A stretch of DNA of 64,000 nucleotides from Amoebidium appalachense. Its lineage: Eukaryota > Ichthyosporea. A program made the translations under genes and the position numbers. The stretch covers positions 7,378,001-7,442,000 of the forward strand of contig CAVNZM010000012.1 of the NCBI GenBank assembly GCA_963693365.1. The letters run 5' to 3'. Shown here piece by piece: positions 1 through 16,412 of this stretch. The notes beneath the pieces are model-generated. The model saw nothing but the letters and a program-made list of their open reading frames with translations. It was not told the DNA's origin and did not search any database. Every line of letters begins with the position of its first letter. Positions within the stretch are counted from its first letter, which is position 1.

Positions 1-102
1 TACTTAGTATGTATTAACGTCCAAGCTTGATGAAAACAAACCCGTGGCTGCTAACCATTGGCCGGGTATAGATCTAACCAAAAAAGGAAGGCACAACAAA
101 TT

Positions 103-415
103 AGTGCCCTGCACACGGAGCATGCCTATAGGCTGTTTAGACACCACACGTGTAGGGCACTGCCTCTTGGCACCAACCAGAAGAGGGTAGAAATCAGTGC
201 CCTGCACACGGAGCATGCCTATAGGCTGTTTAGACACCACACGTGTAGGGCACTGCCTCTTGGCACCAACCAGAAGAGGGTAGAAATCAGTGCCCTGCAC
301 ACGGAGCATGCCTATAGGCTGTTTAGACACCACACGTGTAGGGCACTGCCTCTTGGCACCAACCAGAAGAGGGTAGAAATCAGTGCCCTGCACACGGAGC
401 ATGCCTATAGGCAGT
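103..415. repeat. 93-bp tandem repeat, about 3.4 copies
   Basis: A 93-base unit starting with AGTGCCCTGCACACGGAGC recurs at 103, 196, 289 and 382 with almost no variation. Because 93 is a multiple of three, both strands stay open through it, which creates spurious reading frames with a 31-residue period. I see no other sign of coding. Confidence 0.93.
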
Positions 416-418
416 GAT

Positions 419-563
419 GGGGTGAGTAGGATGAGTAGCTTGAGTACCTACTCATCTGGTCTCCCCCCGGGTGTTCCAATTTCCTTTTGGATTGAGATTT
501 AGGTATACCCGTAGCCCACAGTAGATGAGTACGTACTCATCCTACTCATCCTACTCACTATAT
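419..563. repeat. short element with inverted ends
   Basis: GTGAGTAGGATGAGTAG near 421 is repeated in inverse orientation as CTACTCATCCTACTCAC ending near 562, with further imperfect pairing inward. This resembles a small MITE or foldback. No clear target duplication is visible. From 564 to 949 the sequence is AT-rich, with a (TA)n run near 730, and holds no recognisable gene. Confidence 0.5.
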
Positions 564-949
564 GACAATTGCATATATTTATACCTAAAAAGGAAACCTT
601 TACCATATTTGGTCGAGTAACATCTAGTGTGGGACACTTGTCTGTGTTACTCAGAATCAGTACCTTGAGTAAGATAATTATTGTTACTCAGTGCAACAAG
701 TTTCAGGTGACGTGTATCTGCTTATACTTATATATATATATATCCTGAGTGTAGGGCTGGCTCCCTAATGGACACTCCAAACCCACATATTTGTAACAAT
801 ATTATCGACCATAATTTAACGCACACCAGACATGTGCTCCGATGACTCCCTGGCTGTGGGCCTCCTTATATTCACATGCTGCGCCATCCAGGGCACAGTT
901 GCACCTTCACCGGCAGTCGCACACACACACGCACTGCGTGATACCTGCA

Positions 950-1468
950 TTATTCTCTACACTGCCGCCTATTTTTCTGTACTGATTCATATAACTGCAG
1001 CGACAGAATGTCGCACCCCATGTCATGCCAAAGGAAGTCCTTCAAAAAGTCGATTCGCAGAAGGGTTGTTCGTTTTCTCTTTGCCTCCATGGGGACAGCT
1101 CGTCCCTCGCTCATGCCCTCCTCCTCCGTCGGATCCCTCGGTGGCAGCAGCGACAGCGTGGTGTCCCAGCGCTCCCAGGTCAGCCGAAACGACTTGCCCC
1201 AATCCAGGTCGATGGTCACCGCATCCCCGGCCCCCTCCAGTGGACACGTCGAAAACACCAGGTGGTTGAGTCCAGTCCTGTTCGACGTTTCCACCGACTG
1301 CAGCGGCAGCATCGTGTCCGACAGCATCGTGTCGCCCTTGCCGAGTCTTGCGTGGAGCTGTAGCGGCCGGCTTGCCACCCTCCCGGCGCCGTTCGAGTCG
1401 AACGTCATGTTGGATACAAGCAGCGACAGCCGATTGACAAATAGCTTCAGGTCCTGCTCAAAAGCCAT
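950..1468 (-). CDS. intronless gene of unknown function, 172 aa
   Basis: The frame is open from 1516, but the first ATG is at 1468, in a good context (ACCATGG). A TATAAAA box lies on the same strand at 1527-1521, 53 bases upstream, so transcription should begin inside the longer frame and the ATG at 1468 is the likely start. The product begins MAFEQDLKLFVNRLSLLV and is mixed alpha/beta-like, with an acidic stretch and a KRKR motif in the C-terminal third. It has no membrane segment or recognised domain. It belongs to the compact intronless cluster at 0.9-5.8 kb, whose style contrasts with the intron-rich genes elsewhere. Function unknown; a viral or mobile-element origin is only an inference from context. 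Confidence 0.6.
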   Translation of the reverse strand: MAFEQDLKLFVNRLSLLVSNMTFDSNGAGRVASRPLQLHARLGKGDTMLSDTMLPLQSVETSNRTGLNHLVFSTCPLEGAGDAVTIDLDWGKSFRLTWERWDTTLSLLPPRDPTEEEGMSEGRAVPMEAKRKRTTLLRIDFLKDFLWHDMGCDILSLQLYESVQKNRRQCRE

Positions 1469-1520
1469 GGTCGGTTCTGGTGCAGATTCAGACTGGCAGC
1501 TCCCCGTGTCAGACACACGC

Positions 1521-1527
1521 TTTTATA
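1521..1527 (-). promoter_or_regulatory. TATA box for the minus-strand gene at 1468
   Basis: TATAAAA on the minus strand, 53 bases before the proposed start codon, about the spacing expected for a TATA box plus a short 5' leader. Confidence 0.6.
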
Positions 1528-1685
1528 CCCTCCAGAGTCCCCGCCTGCGTCGGCGCACACTCATTCGCAAGGTGCCAGTTCTCGAGGCGCTGCATGACCA
1601 CGAGTGCGCGCTTGCGTGTTTCGGCGTGTGTGTACGTGGGCCCGAATCGGAGTGTGAGGTGCTGAGCGTGCGCTGTTGCACAAGC

Positions 1686-1844
1686 ATGTGGACCGCAGGT
1701 GTGCGACCGGGAGACATTGTGGTGGCGTGCGAGATCAAGCGCGCAGAATCCGGGTGGCGCAAGGTGTCCCTCGAGCTCGAGGAGGGCGCGTGGACCAGCA
1801 ACCAATGTGCCGCAGGGTGTAAGCGGAGAAAGTGGTTTCACTAG
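1686..1844 (+). CDS. possible small gene overlapping the upstream region
   Basis: A plus-strand frame open from before 1530 to 1844 encodes a plausible charged sequence (RPGDIVVACEIKRAESGW near the middle) and ends 33 bases before the basic-peptide gene. The only in-frame ATG in this part is at 1686, giving 52 residues; an earlier non-ATG or spliced start is possible. Minus-strand frames also cross this stretch and one of them could be real instead. Confidence 0.25.
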   Translation: MWTAGVRPGDIVVACEIKRAESGWRKVSLELEEGAWTSNQCAAGCKRRKWFH

Positions 1845-1876
1845 GAGAGGTCGCCCACAATTTTTGGGTGAACGTC

Positions 1877-2014
1877 ATGTCAAAACGAAGAGGTCGGTCC
1901 AAAAAGAGGGGTCACAGACGTGCAAGGAAGTACGTGTATGCAGACGAGTTCATGCCAAAATACCGGAGACTGGTGCTCCGACAGAGTGTGCGAGTAAAGC
2001 GCCAAGCATATTGA
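1877..2014 (+). CDS. very basic 45-aa peptide, core-protein-like
   Basis: The ATG at 1877 opens a 45-codon frame. The first 18 residues are almost all Arg, Lys, Ser, Gly and His, followed by a Tyr-containing segment and a basic C-terminus. Such short Arg/Lys-rich proteins typically bind nucleic acid, and the size and composition recall virion core peptides of small double-stranded DNA viruses and protamine-like proteins. That is only a resemblance in composition: basic peptides are easily similar by chance. It sits among other intronless small genes, which is why a virus-like origin is considered. A GTG 45 bases upstream would extend the frame, but the ATG is preferred. Confidence 0.5.
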   Translation: MSKRRGRSKKRGHRRARKYVYADEFMPKYRRLVLRQSVRVKRQAY

Positions 2015-2136
2015 TATTTTTATTTCTGTTGTTGGATTTACATTGTATATTCACCCCAATGTGAAGTTGCAAAACCATTATTTGGATCGTTGGATTTACA
2101 TTATATATTCACCCCGAAACTGTTTAAGATTTTTTG

Positions 2137-2545
2137 CTATAAGGCATGCCCCACGTTGCCCGCGTTGCTCCAGGGGGTCCCCTCGTTCCACTCATCAAGG
2201 TCCGCACCCACCCCCTCGAACTCCTGGTTGCGGTTGCGCCCGTAGGCTCTGTCAAAGACACCCTCGCGCAGCGGCAGCCTTGCTGCCTCCACCACGTGGC
2301 CGACCTCTTTTGAAAAAATAGTCAAGCCAGCGCTCACCCCAATCTTCAAGTGCTGTGCTCAGGTCCTCGGTGGTTGCACCGCCGGGCGCCATGGTGCTGG
2401 GCGCGCCGTGTGACACTCCGGCACGGTAGGCGGACTCGAGCAGGGTCCGAGGTTTGGTCAGGGGCGGTTCTTTGACAAGGGTCTCGAAGAGCAATGCGTC
2501 CTCCGTCTTGGCGCGCCCTACGTCCCAGCGGTTTTTAGGTTCCAT
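2137..2545 (-). pseudogene. unknown gene, probably frameshifted near 2305
   Basis: Two overlapping minus-strand frames both look protein-like. The first starts at the ATG at 2545 and runs into a low-complexity Arg/Gly/Ala tail ending at 2252. The second, in another frame, runs from about 2310 to 2137 and has a normal, charged composition. They meet at an A-run near 2310-2316, so the simplest reading is one gene of about 135 codons with a single-base homopolymer error or a true frameshift. It is divergent from the plus-strand gene at 2626, with only about 80 bases between the starts. No domain is recognised. Confidence 0.45.
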
Positions 2546-2625
2546 GAGCACTGCGATGCATAATCTCTGTGTGTGCTCCCCGAGTTGCTGGGGAGGGGGC
2601 GCTCCAAACTATCTCTTCGGAAGGT

Positions 2626-2880
2626 ATGACTTCTCCGAACATTGCAAACCTGAGATTTGACAACCCGAGTAACTCGTGGGTGCGCAGGGATGACATTGCC
2701 GCCGACCCGCACGAGTACCACCTGACCATCGACAACAGCACGCGCTTCATGCTCTACATGGGCACTTCATTGGACGACCATGATGCACAGCTCAAGAGGG
2801 CTTCGATGTGGAGGGGCATAGCGCTTGCATGCATGGTGCTGCTCGTGCTGCTGGCCGGCGTGCTGGTGTACAGGTGGTAG
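2626..2880 (+). CDS. tail-anchored membrane protein, 84 aa
   Basis: The ATG at 2626 (the frame is open from 2569 without an earlier ATG) encodes 84 residues. Residues 1-60 are hydrophilic; residues about 63-82 form one strong hydrophobic helix rich in Leu, Val and Ala, followed only by Arg-Trp at the end. This is the layout of a C-terminally tail-anchored membrane protein with the N-terminal part in the cytosol. There is no signal peptide. It is divergent from the frame-broken gene at 2545 and lies about 170 bases before the TATA box of the next plus-strand gene. Function unknown. Confidence 0.6.
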   Translation: MTSPNIANLRFDNPSNSWVRRDDIAADPHEYHLTIDNSTRFMLYMGTSLDDHDAQLKRASMWRGIALACMVLLVLLAGVLVYRW

Positions 2881-2920
2881 GGGTGGGGGGGGGGGTTCTC
2901 AGGTGGGCTGGTTGTTGCAG

Positions 2921-3040
2921 CGGTTGAAGCTGTTGAACCGTTGAGGCTGGGCGGGTCAACCCATACACACACAGACCTATCCCACTTCTCTATTGAATAC
3001 CCCACCTTCAACAGCTTCAACAGCTTCAATTCTTCAACAA
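2921..3040. repeat. inverted TTGAAGCTGTTGAA motifs before a TATA box
   Basis: TTGAAGCTGTTGAA at about 2924 is repeated as its complement TTCAACAGCTTCAA at about 3007 and again, overlapping, at about 3016. The set lies just upstream of the TATA box at 3044, so it could bind a regulator of the gene at 3093 or form a hairpin. Role inferred only from position. Confidence 0.45.
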
Positions 3041-3043
3041 GGG

Positions 3044-3050
3044 TATAAAA
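3044..3050 (+). promoter_or_regulatory. TATA box for the gene at 3093
   Basis: TATAAAA lies 43-49 bases before the ATG at 3093. The ATG at 3060 is only 10 bases after the box and would lie upstream of the expected transcription start, which favours 3093. Confidence 0.65.
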
Positions 3051-3092
3051 GGAGCAGGCATGCTTTATTTTCTTCAGTCTATTGTAAGCATC

Positions 3093-3500
3093 ATGAGTGC
3101 GCCACCATCTTATGATGCATTTGAGGATCTTACGGTTGACCACAGCATGTTGTTTGACCCCCACACATGTGTCCAACGCTCACATTGGACTATGGATCAG
3201 GTGTTTGCCTTTTTGAGCCCAAACATCGCATATGTCAGTAGGGAAGGTGCCTATCTCGTCAAGATTTATGACCAGGACACGAACCTGTACAAACACCATC
3301 GCAAAACAAAGGCTGCACTCCAAGAGTTTTTGGGTGCCTTTCTATTCCAGCTCGTCCCTGGTGCAAATGGCAAACAGGACACGTACAACGGCGCAAACGT
3401 GTTGAAAACACCATGCTTTCCATACTACACCTGTTTTGTTTTCGACCCGTCATCTCCAGACCCACGCACCGGAAACACCAAGCCAGCCTACCTTGTCCAA
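3093..3500 (+). CDS. unknown intronless gene, cut by the sequence gap
   Basis: Starting at the ATG at 3093, 136 codons stay open until the run of N. The sequence has ordinary globular composition (it begins MSAPPSYDAFEDL) and includes aromatic-rich segments such as FLGAFLFQLVPG and PCFPYYTCFVFDP. No domain is recognised. A clear TATA box precedes it. The gene may end inside the gap; the open frame on the far side of the Ns cannot be trusted because the gap length is nominal. Apparently the longest member of the 0.9-5.8 kb cluster. Confidence 0.6.
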
Positions 3501-4000
3501 NNNNNNNNNNNNNNNNNNNNNNNNNNNNNNNNNNNNNNNNNNNNNNNNNNNNNNNNNNNNNNNNNNNNNNNNNNNNNNNNNNNNNNNNNNNNNNNNNNNN
3601 NNNNNNNNNNNNNNNNNNNNNNNNNNNNNNNNNNNNNNNNNNNNNNNNNNNNNNNNNNNNNNNNNNNNNNNNNNNNNNNNNNNNNNNNNNNNNNNNNNNN
3701 NNNNNNNNNNNNNNNNNNNNNNNNNNNNNNNNNNNNNNNNNNNNNNNNNNNNNNNNNNNNNNNNNNNNNNNNNNNNNNNNNNNNNNNNNNNNNNNNNNNN
3801 NNNNNNNNNNNNNNNNNNNNNNNNNNNNNNNNNNNNNNNNNNNNNNNNNNNNNNNNNNNNNNNNNNNNNNNNNNNNNNNNNNNNNNNNNNNNNNNNNNNN
3901 NNNNNNNNNNNNNNNNNNNNNNNNNNNNNNNNNNNNNNNNNNNNNNNNNNNNNNNNNNNNNNNNNNNNNNNNNNNNNNNNNNNNNNNNNNNNNNNNNNNN
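3501..4000. other. assembly gap (500 N)
   Basis: A run of exactly 500 N, a typical placeholder length. It truncates a plus-strand gene on the left and a minus-strand gene on the right. Confidence 0.99.
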
Positions 4001-4314
4001 AACGAGGTGTCTACCTCAAACACAACAAAAGGGTGCAACGTTTCCACTAGAGTGACATCTTCGGGGGTTGAAACCGTGGCAAGGCCGTTGGTGTTTGCAA
4101 GAGAAAACACTACAACATCTTCCCCTACAGGGCCTAACAACAGCGGTGTCTTCGATGGAACGATCCGAACACGCACTGGCATTGAGGGTGCAAGTCCCAT
4201 TGCTGACAGCGAAATAATAATTCTGCCTATACCCTGCATGCCAAATCCTGTTGTGTTTTCGTGCAGCTGAGGTCGGTGTATTTGAAACGATTTGGATATA
4301 ATAACATCAGTCAT
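4001..4314 (-). CDS. unknown intronless gene, 3' end lost in gap
   Basis: The ATG at 4314 opens a frame of 104 codons that enters the gap. It begins MTDVIISKSFQIHRPQLHEN and continues with beta-strand-like alternation (RIIISLSAM, PVRVRIVPSK, EDVVVFSL), suggesting an all-beta or mixed fold. No family is recognised; a structural or capsid-like protein is one idea but is unsupported. There is no TATA box, but CCAAT-type motifs (GCCAATCAG and ACCAATCAT on this strand) lie within 60 bases upstream. The gene converges on the plus-strand gene at 3093, so both 3' ends may lie in the gap. Confidence 0.5.
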
Positions 4315-4669
4315 CGCGCTGATTGGCTAAACGCGGATGACACATCTTTTCGGATGATTGGTTGGATAAATCTAGTTACCATCGGCTAGCCGCGCTGATT
4401 GGCCAAATCCAATTGGTGTTGCTTCGGCATAACCCGTGCGCAAGCCCGAAAATTCGGATTTGTTTCTTGGTATTTTTTGAAGTCCGGAATATTTTTGCCT
4501 GGGGTGTATGGTATATTTTCATCCCCAGTTAAAGGGGGTGAAAGGGGGTTCCTATTTTAGCTTACCACGAAATTTGCAGGGGTTTACCATAAACTGAAAA
4601 TATGATGGTATTTTTGAAACGTTTAGGGTATTTTTTACCGTAAAAACGGGGTTATGGTCGGGCCTGCCC
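4315..4669. other. intergenic, CCAAT motifs then AT-rich
   Basis: 4320-4420 holds several GATTGG/CCAATC motifs that could act as CCAAT boxes for the minus-strand gene at 4314. The remainder is AT-rich with short repeats such as AAGGGGGTGAAAGGGGG. No coding sequence is seen. Confidence 0.4.
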
Positions 4670-4988
4670 GTGCGCTTGCACCTGTGTTGCTTGAGAGTAG
4701 GGTCATGAGCGCTATCACCGTGCGCTTGCACCTGTGTTGCTTGAGAGTAGGGTCATGAGCGCTATCACCGTGCGCTTGCACCTGTGTTGCTTGAGAGTAG
4801 GGTCATGAGCGCTATCACCGTGCGCTTGCACCTGTGTTGCTTGAGAGTAGGGTCATGAGCGCTATCACCGTGCGCTTGCACCTGTGTTGCTTGAGAGTAG
4901 GGTCATGAGCGCTATCACCGTGCGCTTGCACCTGTGTTGCTTGAGAGTAGGGTCATGATCGCTATCACCATACCCTTGCTCATGAGCG

Positions 4989-4989
<1 letters not shown>
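4670..4989. repeat. 50-bp tandem repeat, six copies
   Basis: A 50-base unit starting GTGCGCTTGCACCTGTGTTG recurs about six times; the last copy is degenerate and runs into a 30-base C tract at about 4991-5020. It sits directly upstream of the Cys-rich gene at 5083. Confidence 0.93.
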
Positions 4990-5023
<34 letters not shown>

Positions 5024-5082
5024 ACCCTCCTCCCATCTACCCGCACAACCCCAACCCCACATTATATCGTGCACCGGGTAAC

Positions 5083-5475
5083 ATGGACGCTGGCGCACCC
5101 CTTCCCCCACCCAGCCCATTCTTACCCCCTCCCCCGATCCGCACAAGCCCGCGCAGCACCCCCGGGCCCTCACCCATCCTATTGGCCATCCTGGCCGGCC
5201 TGATCCTCTACGTGCTCTGGGACACGTTCAGCCCACGTGTGCGGCGGCGCCTGGCAGTGCTCAAGTGCCAGCGCGCGTGCCCAATGTGTGCCAGCTGCGG
5301 CAGCTGCGTTCCCCGCCGCAAGTGTGCGCACTGCCCCCGCTGCCACGTGTGCGGTGCCAGCCCCACTCGGTGCGCACAGTGCCCCGCATGCACGCGCTGC
5401 CCGCCCGAGCAGAAGTGCCCGGCGTGCCCCACGTGTGCGCATGCGCCTGCGGTGGTGATCAAGGAGCGCACTTGA
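5083..5475 (+). CDS. membrane-anchored Cys-rich protein, 130 aa
   Basis: The ATG at 5083 follows TTATAT about 20 bases upstream. Residues 1-28 are proline- and serine-rich. Residues about 29-45 form a hydrophobic helix (SPILLAILAGLILYVLW), followed by a basic RVRRR patch, an N-out or N-in single-span layout. Residues 62-122 carry about 20 cysteines, nearly all in CxxC pairs (CPMC, CASC, CAHC, CPRC, CHVC, CPAC and others), which could bind several zinc ions or form disulfides. The C-terminus is short and charged. I recognise no family; the design recalls small virion or zinc-ribbon-like membrane proteins. The gene at 5512 follows after 36 bases on the same strand. Confidence 0.55.
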   Translation: MDAGAPLPPPSPFLPPPPIRTSPRSTPGPSPILLAILAGLILYVLWDTFSPRVRRRLAVLKCQRACPMCASCGSCVPRRKCAHCPRCHVCGASPTRCAQCPACTRCPPEQKCPACPTCAHAPAVVIKERT

Positions 5476-5511
5476 AGGGTTGGGGGGGCAGAGATTTTTG
5501 TGGCATAGAGT

Positions 5512-5772
5512 ATGGCGTACCGATGGGAGTACAAGCTGAAGGAGGAGCCCGGCAAGGCACCCGTGGTGCAGGCAACTATTGTGCCGACCGAGGCCACCAC
5601 CCGGCGGACGCAGATGGAGCAACGAGCATACGCACAAGAGCTTGCGGAAAAGGGCTATATAGATCTGCCCGATGAGTTGGCGGAGAAGTGTGGATTCAAG
5701 AAGTGGGTGCCGAAGAATCAACGACAGACAGCAATTGTACTGCAGAAGATGATGGAGCCTGAGGATGCATAG
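5512..5772 (+). CDS. small charged protein, 86 aa, unknown
   Basis: The ATG at 5512 encodes 86 residues with high Glu, Lys and Gln content and no hydrophobic segment. Residues 30-80 are predicted-helical in appearance (RTQMEQRAYAQELAEKGY). It follows the Cys-rich gene by 36 bases and could share its transcript. Two direct copies of a 37-base sequence (about 5810 and 5847) lie just downstream. Function unknown. Confidence 0.5.
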   Translation: MAYRWEYKLKEEPGKAPVVQATIVPTEATTRRTQMEQRAYAQELAEKGYIDLPDELAEKCGFKKWVPKNQRQTAIVLQKMMEPEDA

Positions 5773-6500
<728 letters not shown>

Positions 6501-6765
6501 CGTTTCCCCCACCGCACCCACCACAAACCCTAAGTAAGATGTGAATGTGGGGCCTACCCGCCGCCACCACTACAACTACGTTTCCCCCACCGCACCCACC
6601 ACAAACCCTAAGTAAGATGTGAATGTGGGGCCTACCCGCCGCCACCACTACAACTACGTTTCCCCCCACCGCACCCACCACAAACCCTAAGTAAGATGTG
6701 AATGTGGGGCCTACCCGCCGCCACCACTACAACTACGTTTCCCCCCACCGCACCCACCACAAACC
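6501..6765. repeat. 78-bp tandem repeat just 3' of the JmjC gene
   Basis: Units of 78-79 bases starting CGTTTCCCCCACCGCACCCA occur at 6501, 6579, 6657 and 6736. Each contains AAACCCTAA, like one telomere-type heptamer plus two bases, but the heptamer is not itself tandemly repeated. The last copy runs into the JmjC stop codon. Confidence 0.9.
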
Positions 6766-14020
<7,255 letters not shown>

Positions 14021-15283
14021 ATGGATTATTCCCAGCAAGCTCCCGGGTCGGGGTCATACGAAACCAACATCAGCAAGTCCGCCGACCCCGTCACAACGCA
14101 AGCCCCCCCCCCATCCAACTCCCCCCCACACTCCGGCGGCGAAGTCCTCTCCCCATCCAACCCCCCCACACTTCGGCGGGGAAGTCCCCCCCCCCATCCA
14201 ACCCCCCCCACACTTCGGCGGGGAAGTCCCCCCCCCATCCAACCCCCCCCCACACTCCGGCGACACTGCTCCCGTCGATCCAAAAATGTTCGAAGAGTAC
14301 TTGGAGACTGTGTTGCAGTCGAAAGTAGACAGTGCCATTGCCTCTGCATTGGCAAAGGTCGGTACTGCGGCCACTGCACCCGCTGTCACCACCCCAACCA
14401 CCGAATTGCAGGAGAAGCTGGAAGCCGCAGAGAAAGAATTACAAACGAAGGATCACGACATCCAAATCCTTAAGGGGGAAATTGCCGAGCTAAAATCGGC
14501 GGCGGCCAAACAAAAACACCTTGCAGATGCAAAGGAACAGGTGTTATCGGCAAAGAATCGGGACCTCGAAGGGCAGCTTGTTGGAAAGGTGGTCGATATC
14601 CTGGAGCATCAGGCTGAAGGGGAAAGATACCGGGCCGAGATTACCAAGCTTCAGTCACACATTGCGACCATGAGGGAATCATACCGTAGAACAATCGACG
14701 AGAGCACACAGAAACTTCGTGATTGGAATGACCCCCAGCCCCTCCCCGACATTACCGTCCAACACGGTCTCGCCCCCCCCTCCCCCCCCCTGGTACGACC
14801 AATCAAAATCCCATCCCCACCCTCCCCCCGCCCGGTACCACTCAGCCCAAAACCCCCCTCAACCTCCCCCTGCCCATTCTCCCCCTCCCCCCACCCGGTT
14901 TTTCCATGCCCGTACCCCCCTTCAATCCGTCCCTCACCACCGTTACCAGCACCCAATCCCACACTTTTGGGGCCTCCATGATGTCGAACCCCTCTGCATA
15001 TTCCCAGGGTTCAAAGAGAGGGGTGTCAGATAATTCTTTTGGTGTGTACAAACGGCACCGCCAGGAAGAGACGTCATTTGAGACGGCAGTAGATGAGGAA
15101 TTGGAGGACATGATGGCTTTGGGCGAGAAGGTCGAGGGGAAGAAAGGGAAAGAAAGTGGTCGAGCAAAGAAACCAAAACCGAGTCAGAAACCAGCCCCTG
15201 CCCGCAGTGGCAGGACACGAGCAAAGCAAGTTTCAGATATACAGGTTATTCACGGGGACAGTGATGAAAACGATGAAGATTAG
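14021..15283 (+). CDS. intronless coiled-coil, proline-rich protein, frame-broken at poly-C
   Basis: The ATG at 14021 begins a protein whose frame changes at C runs: frame A from 14021, frame B from about 14280 to 14760, a third frame around 14780-14900, and frame A again from about 14906 to the stop at 15283. The N-terminal part has three imperfect 40-base repeats encoding Pro-Ser-Asn-Pro-Pro-His-Ser-Gly-Gly-Glu-Val in one frame each. The centre (14286-14730) is clean and encodes a long charged coiled coil with heptad-like Leu, Ala and Lys/Glu. Then follow a Pro-rich tract and a C-terminal tail with basic patches (KRHRQ; KKGKESGRAKKPKPSQK) and an acidic end. The breaks fall only in C homopolymers, so sequencing error is likelier than decay. 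Function unknown; a DNA-binding scaffold is a guess. Confidence 0.55.
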
Positions 15284-15600
15284 GTTGGGAGTGGTGAGGG
15301 GTGTGTTTTGATTTTGTTGTATGTGTCAGGGGCTGGGTATGGCCACAGGGGCTGGCTGATGTATTTTAATATATGACTGTTGATACTGGTAGCACCTTAC
15401 GGTTTCTGTATTTATGTTAACGAGCATCTTATGGATCATAGCATGTAGGCATCTTTTTTTTTCTGGTTCTGGATGGTTTAGTATCTTGTGGTTATTATAT
15501 ATGTACAAGTCTTCTGGATGGTTTAGTATCTTGTGGTTATTATATATGTACAAGTCTTGTTTTGCTGTTTTCAACCGATTAAATATCGATTGTATACAAA
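15284..15600. other. intergenic, no gene seen
   Basis: AT-rich, with a 49-base direct duplication (TCTGGATGGTTTAGTATCTTG at about 15465 and 15515). No coding sequence or other signal seen. Confidence 0.6.
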
Positions 15601-15626
15601 GAAGTCCAGGTCCCTTTTGGTACACA

Positions 15627-15653
15627 CTTGCATGCACGTTCAAAGTCTCCCCC

Positions 15654-15684
<31 letters not shown>

Positions 15685-15767
15685 ACTCCCTCCCCATGCA
15701 TGCATGCCCGTGTGGCACACAGTTTGTGTGCTTTCATAAGTCTATCGATGCATGCACGTTCAAAGTC

Positions 15768-15804
<37 letters not shown>

Positions 15805-16412
15805 CCACACTCCCTCCCCCGTGCATGCATGCCCGTGTGGCACACAGTTTGTGTGCTTTCATAAGTCTATTGCATGCACGTTCAAAGTCTCCCCCCCCCC
15901 CCCCCCCCCTCCCCCTCCCCACACTCCCTCCCCATGCATGCATGCCCGTGTGGCACACAGTTTGTGTGCTTTCATAAGTCTATCGATGCATGCACGTTCA
16001 AAGTCTCCCCCCCCCCCCCCCCCCTCCCCCTCCCCACACTCCCTCCCCATGCATGCATGCCCGTGTGGCACACAGTTTGTGTGCTTTCATAAGTCTATCG
16101 ATGCATGCACGTTCAAAGTCTCCCCCCCCCCCACCCCCCCCCCCCCCTTCCCACACTCCCTCCCCCGTACATGCATGCCCGTGTGGCACACAGTTTGTGT
16201 GCTTTCATAAGTCTATCGATGCATGCACGTTCAAAGTCTCCCCCCCCCCCCCCCCCCCCCCCCCCTCCCCACACTCCCCTCCCCGTGCATGCATGCCCGT
16301 GTGGCACACAGTTTGTGTGCTTTCATAAGTCTATCGATGCATGCATGCCCGTGTGGCACACAGTTTGTGTGCTTTCATAAGTCTATTGCATGCACGTTCA
16401 AAGTCTCCCCCC
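15627..16412. repeat. roughly 115-bp minisatellite with poly-C core, left part
   Basis: Units begin GCATGCACGTTCAAAGTCTC, continue with a C run of 10-40 bases and ACACTCCCTCCCC, and end GCATGCCCGTGTGGCACACA...TCATAAGTCTATCG. About seven copies lie here; the array resumes at 17545-17855 after the inserted TRIM. Confidence 0.92.

Noticed and set aside
103-415. CRISPR-like array at the left end (and at 4670, 6501)
   Set aside because: The units are direct tandem repeats with no variable spacers, and the DNA is eukaryotic.
3060-4055. 331- and 351-codon frames across the N gap
   Set aside because: The middle is 500 N with a nominal length, so reading frame across it has no meaning.
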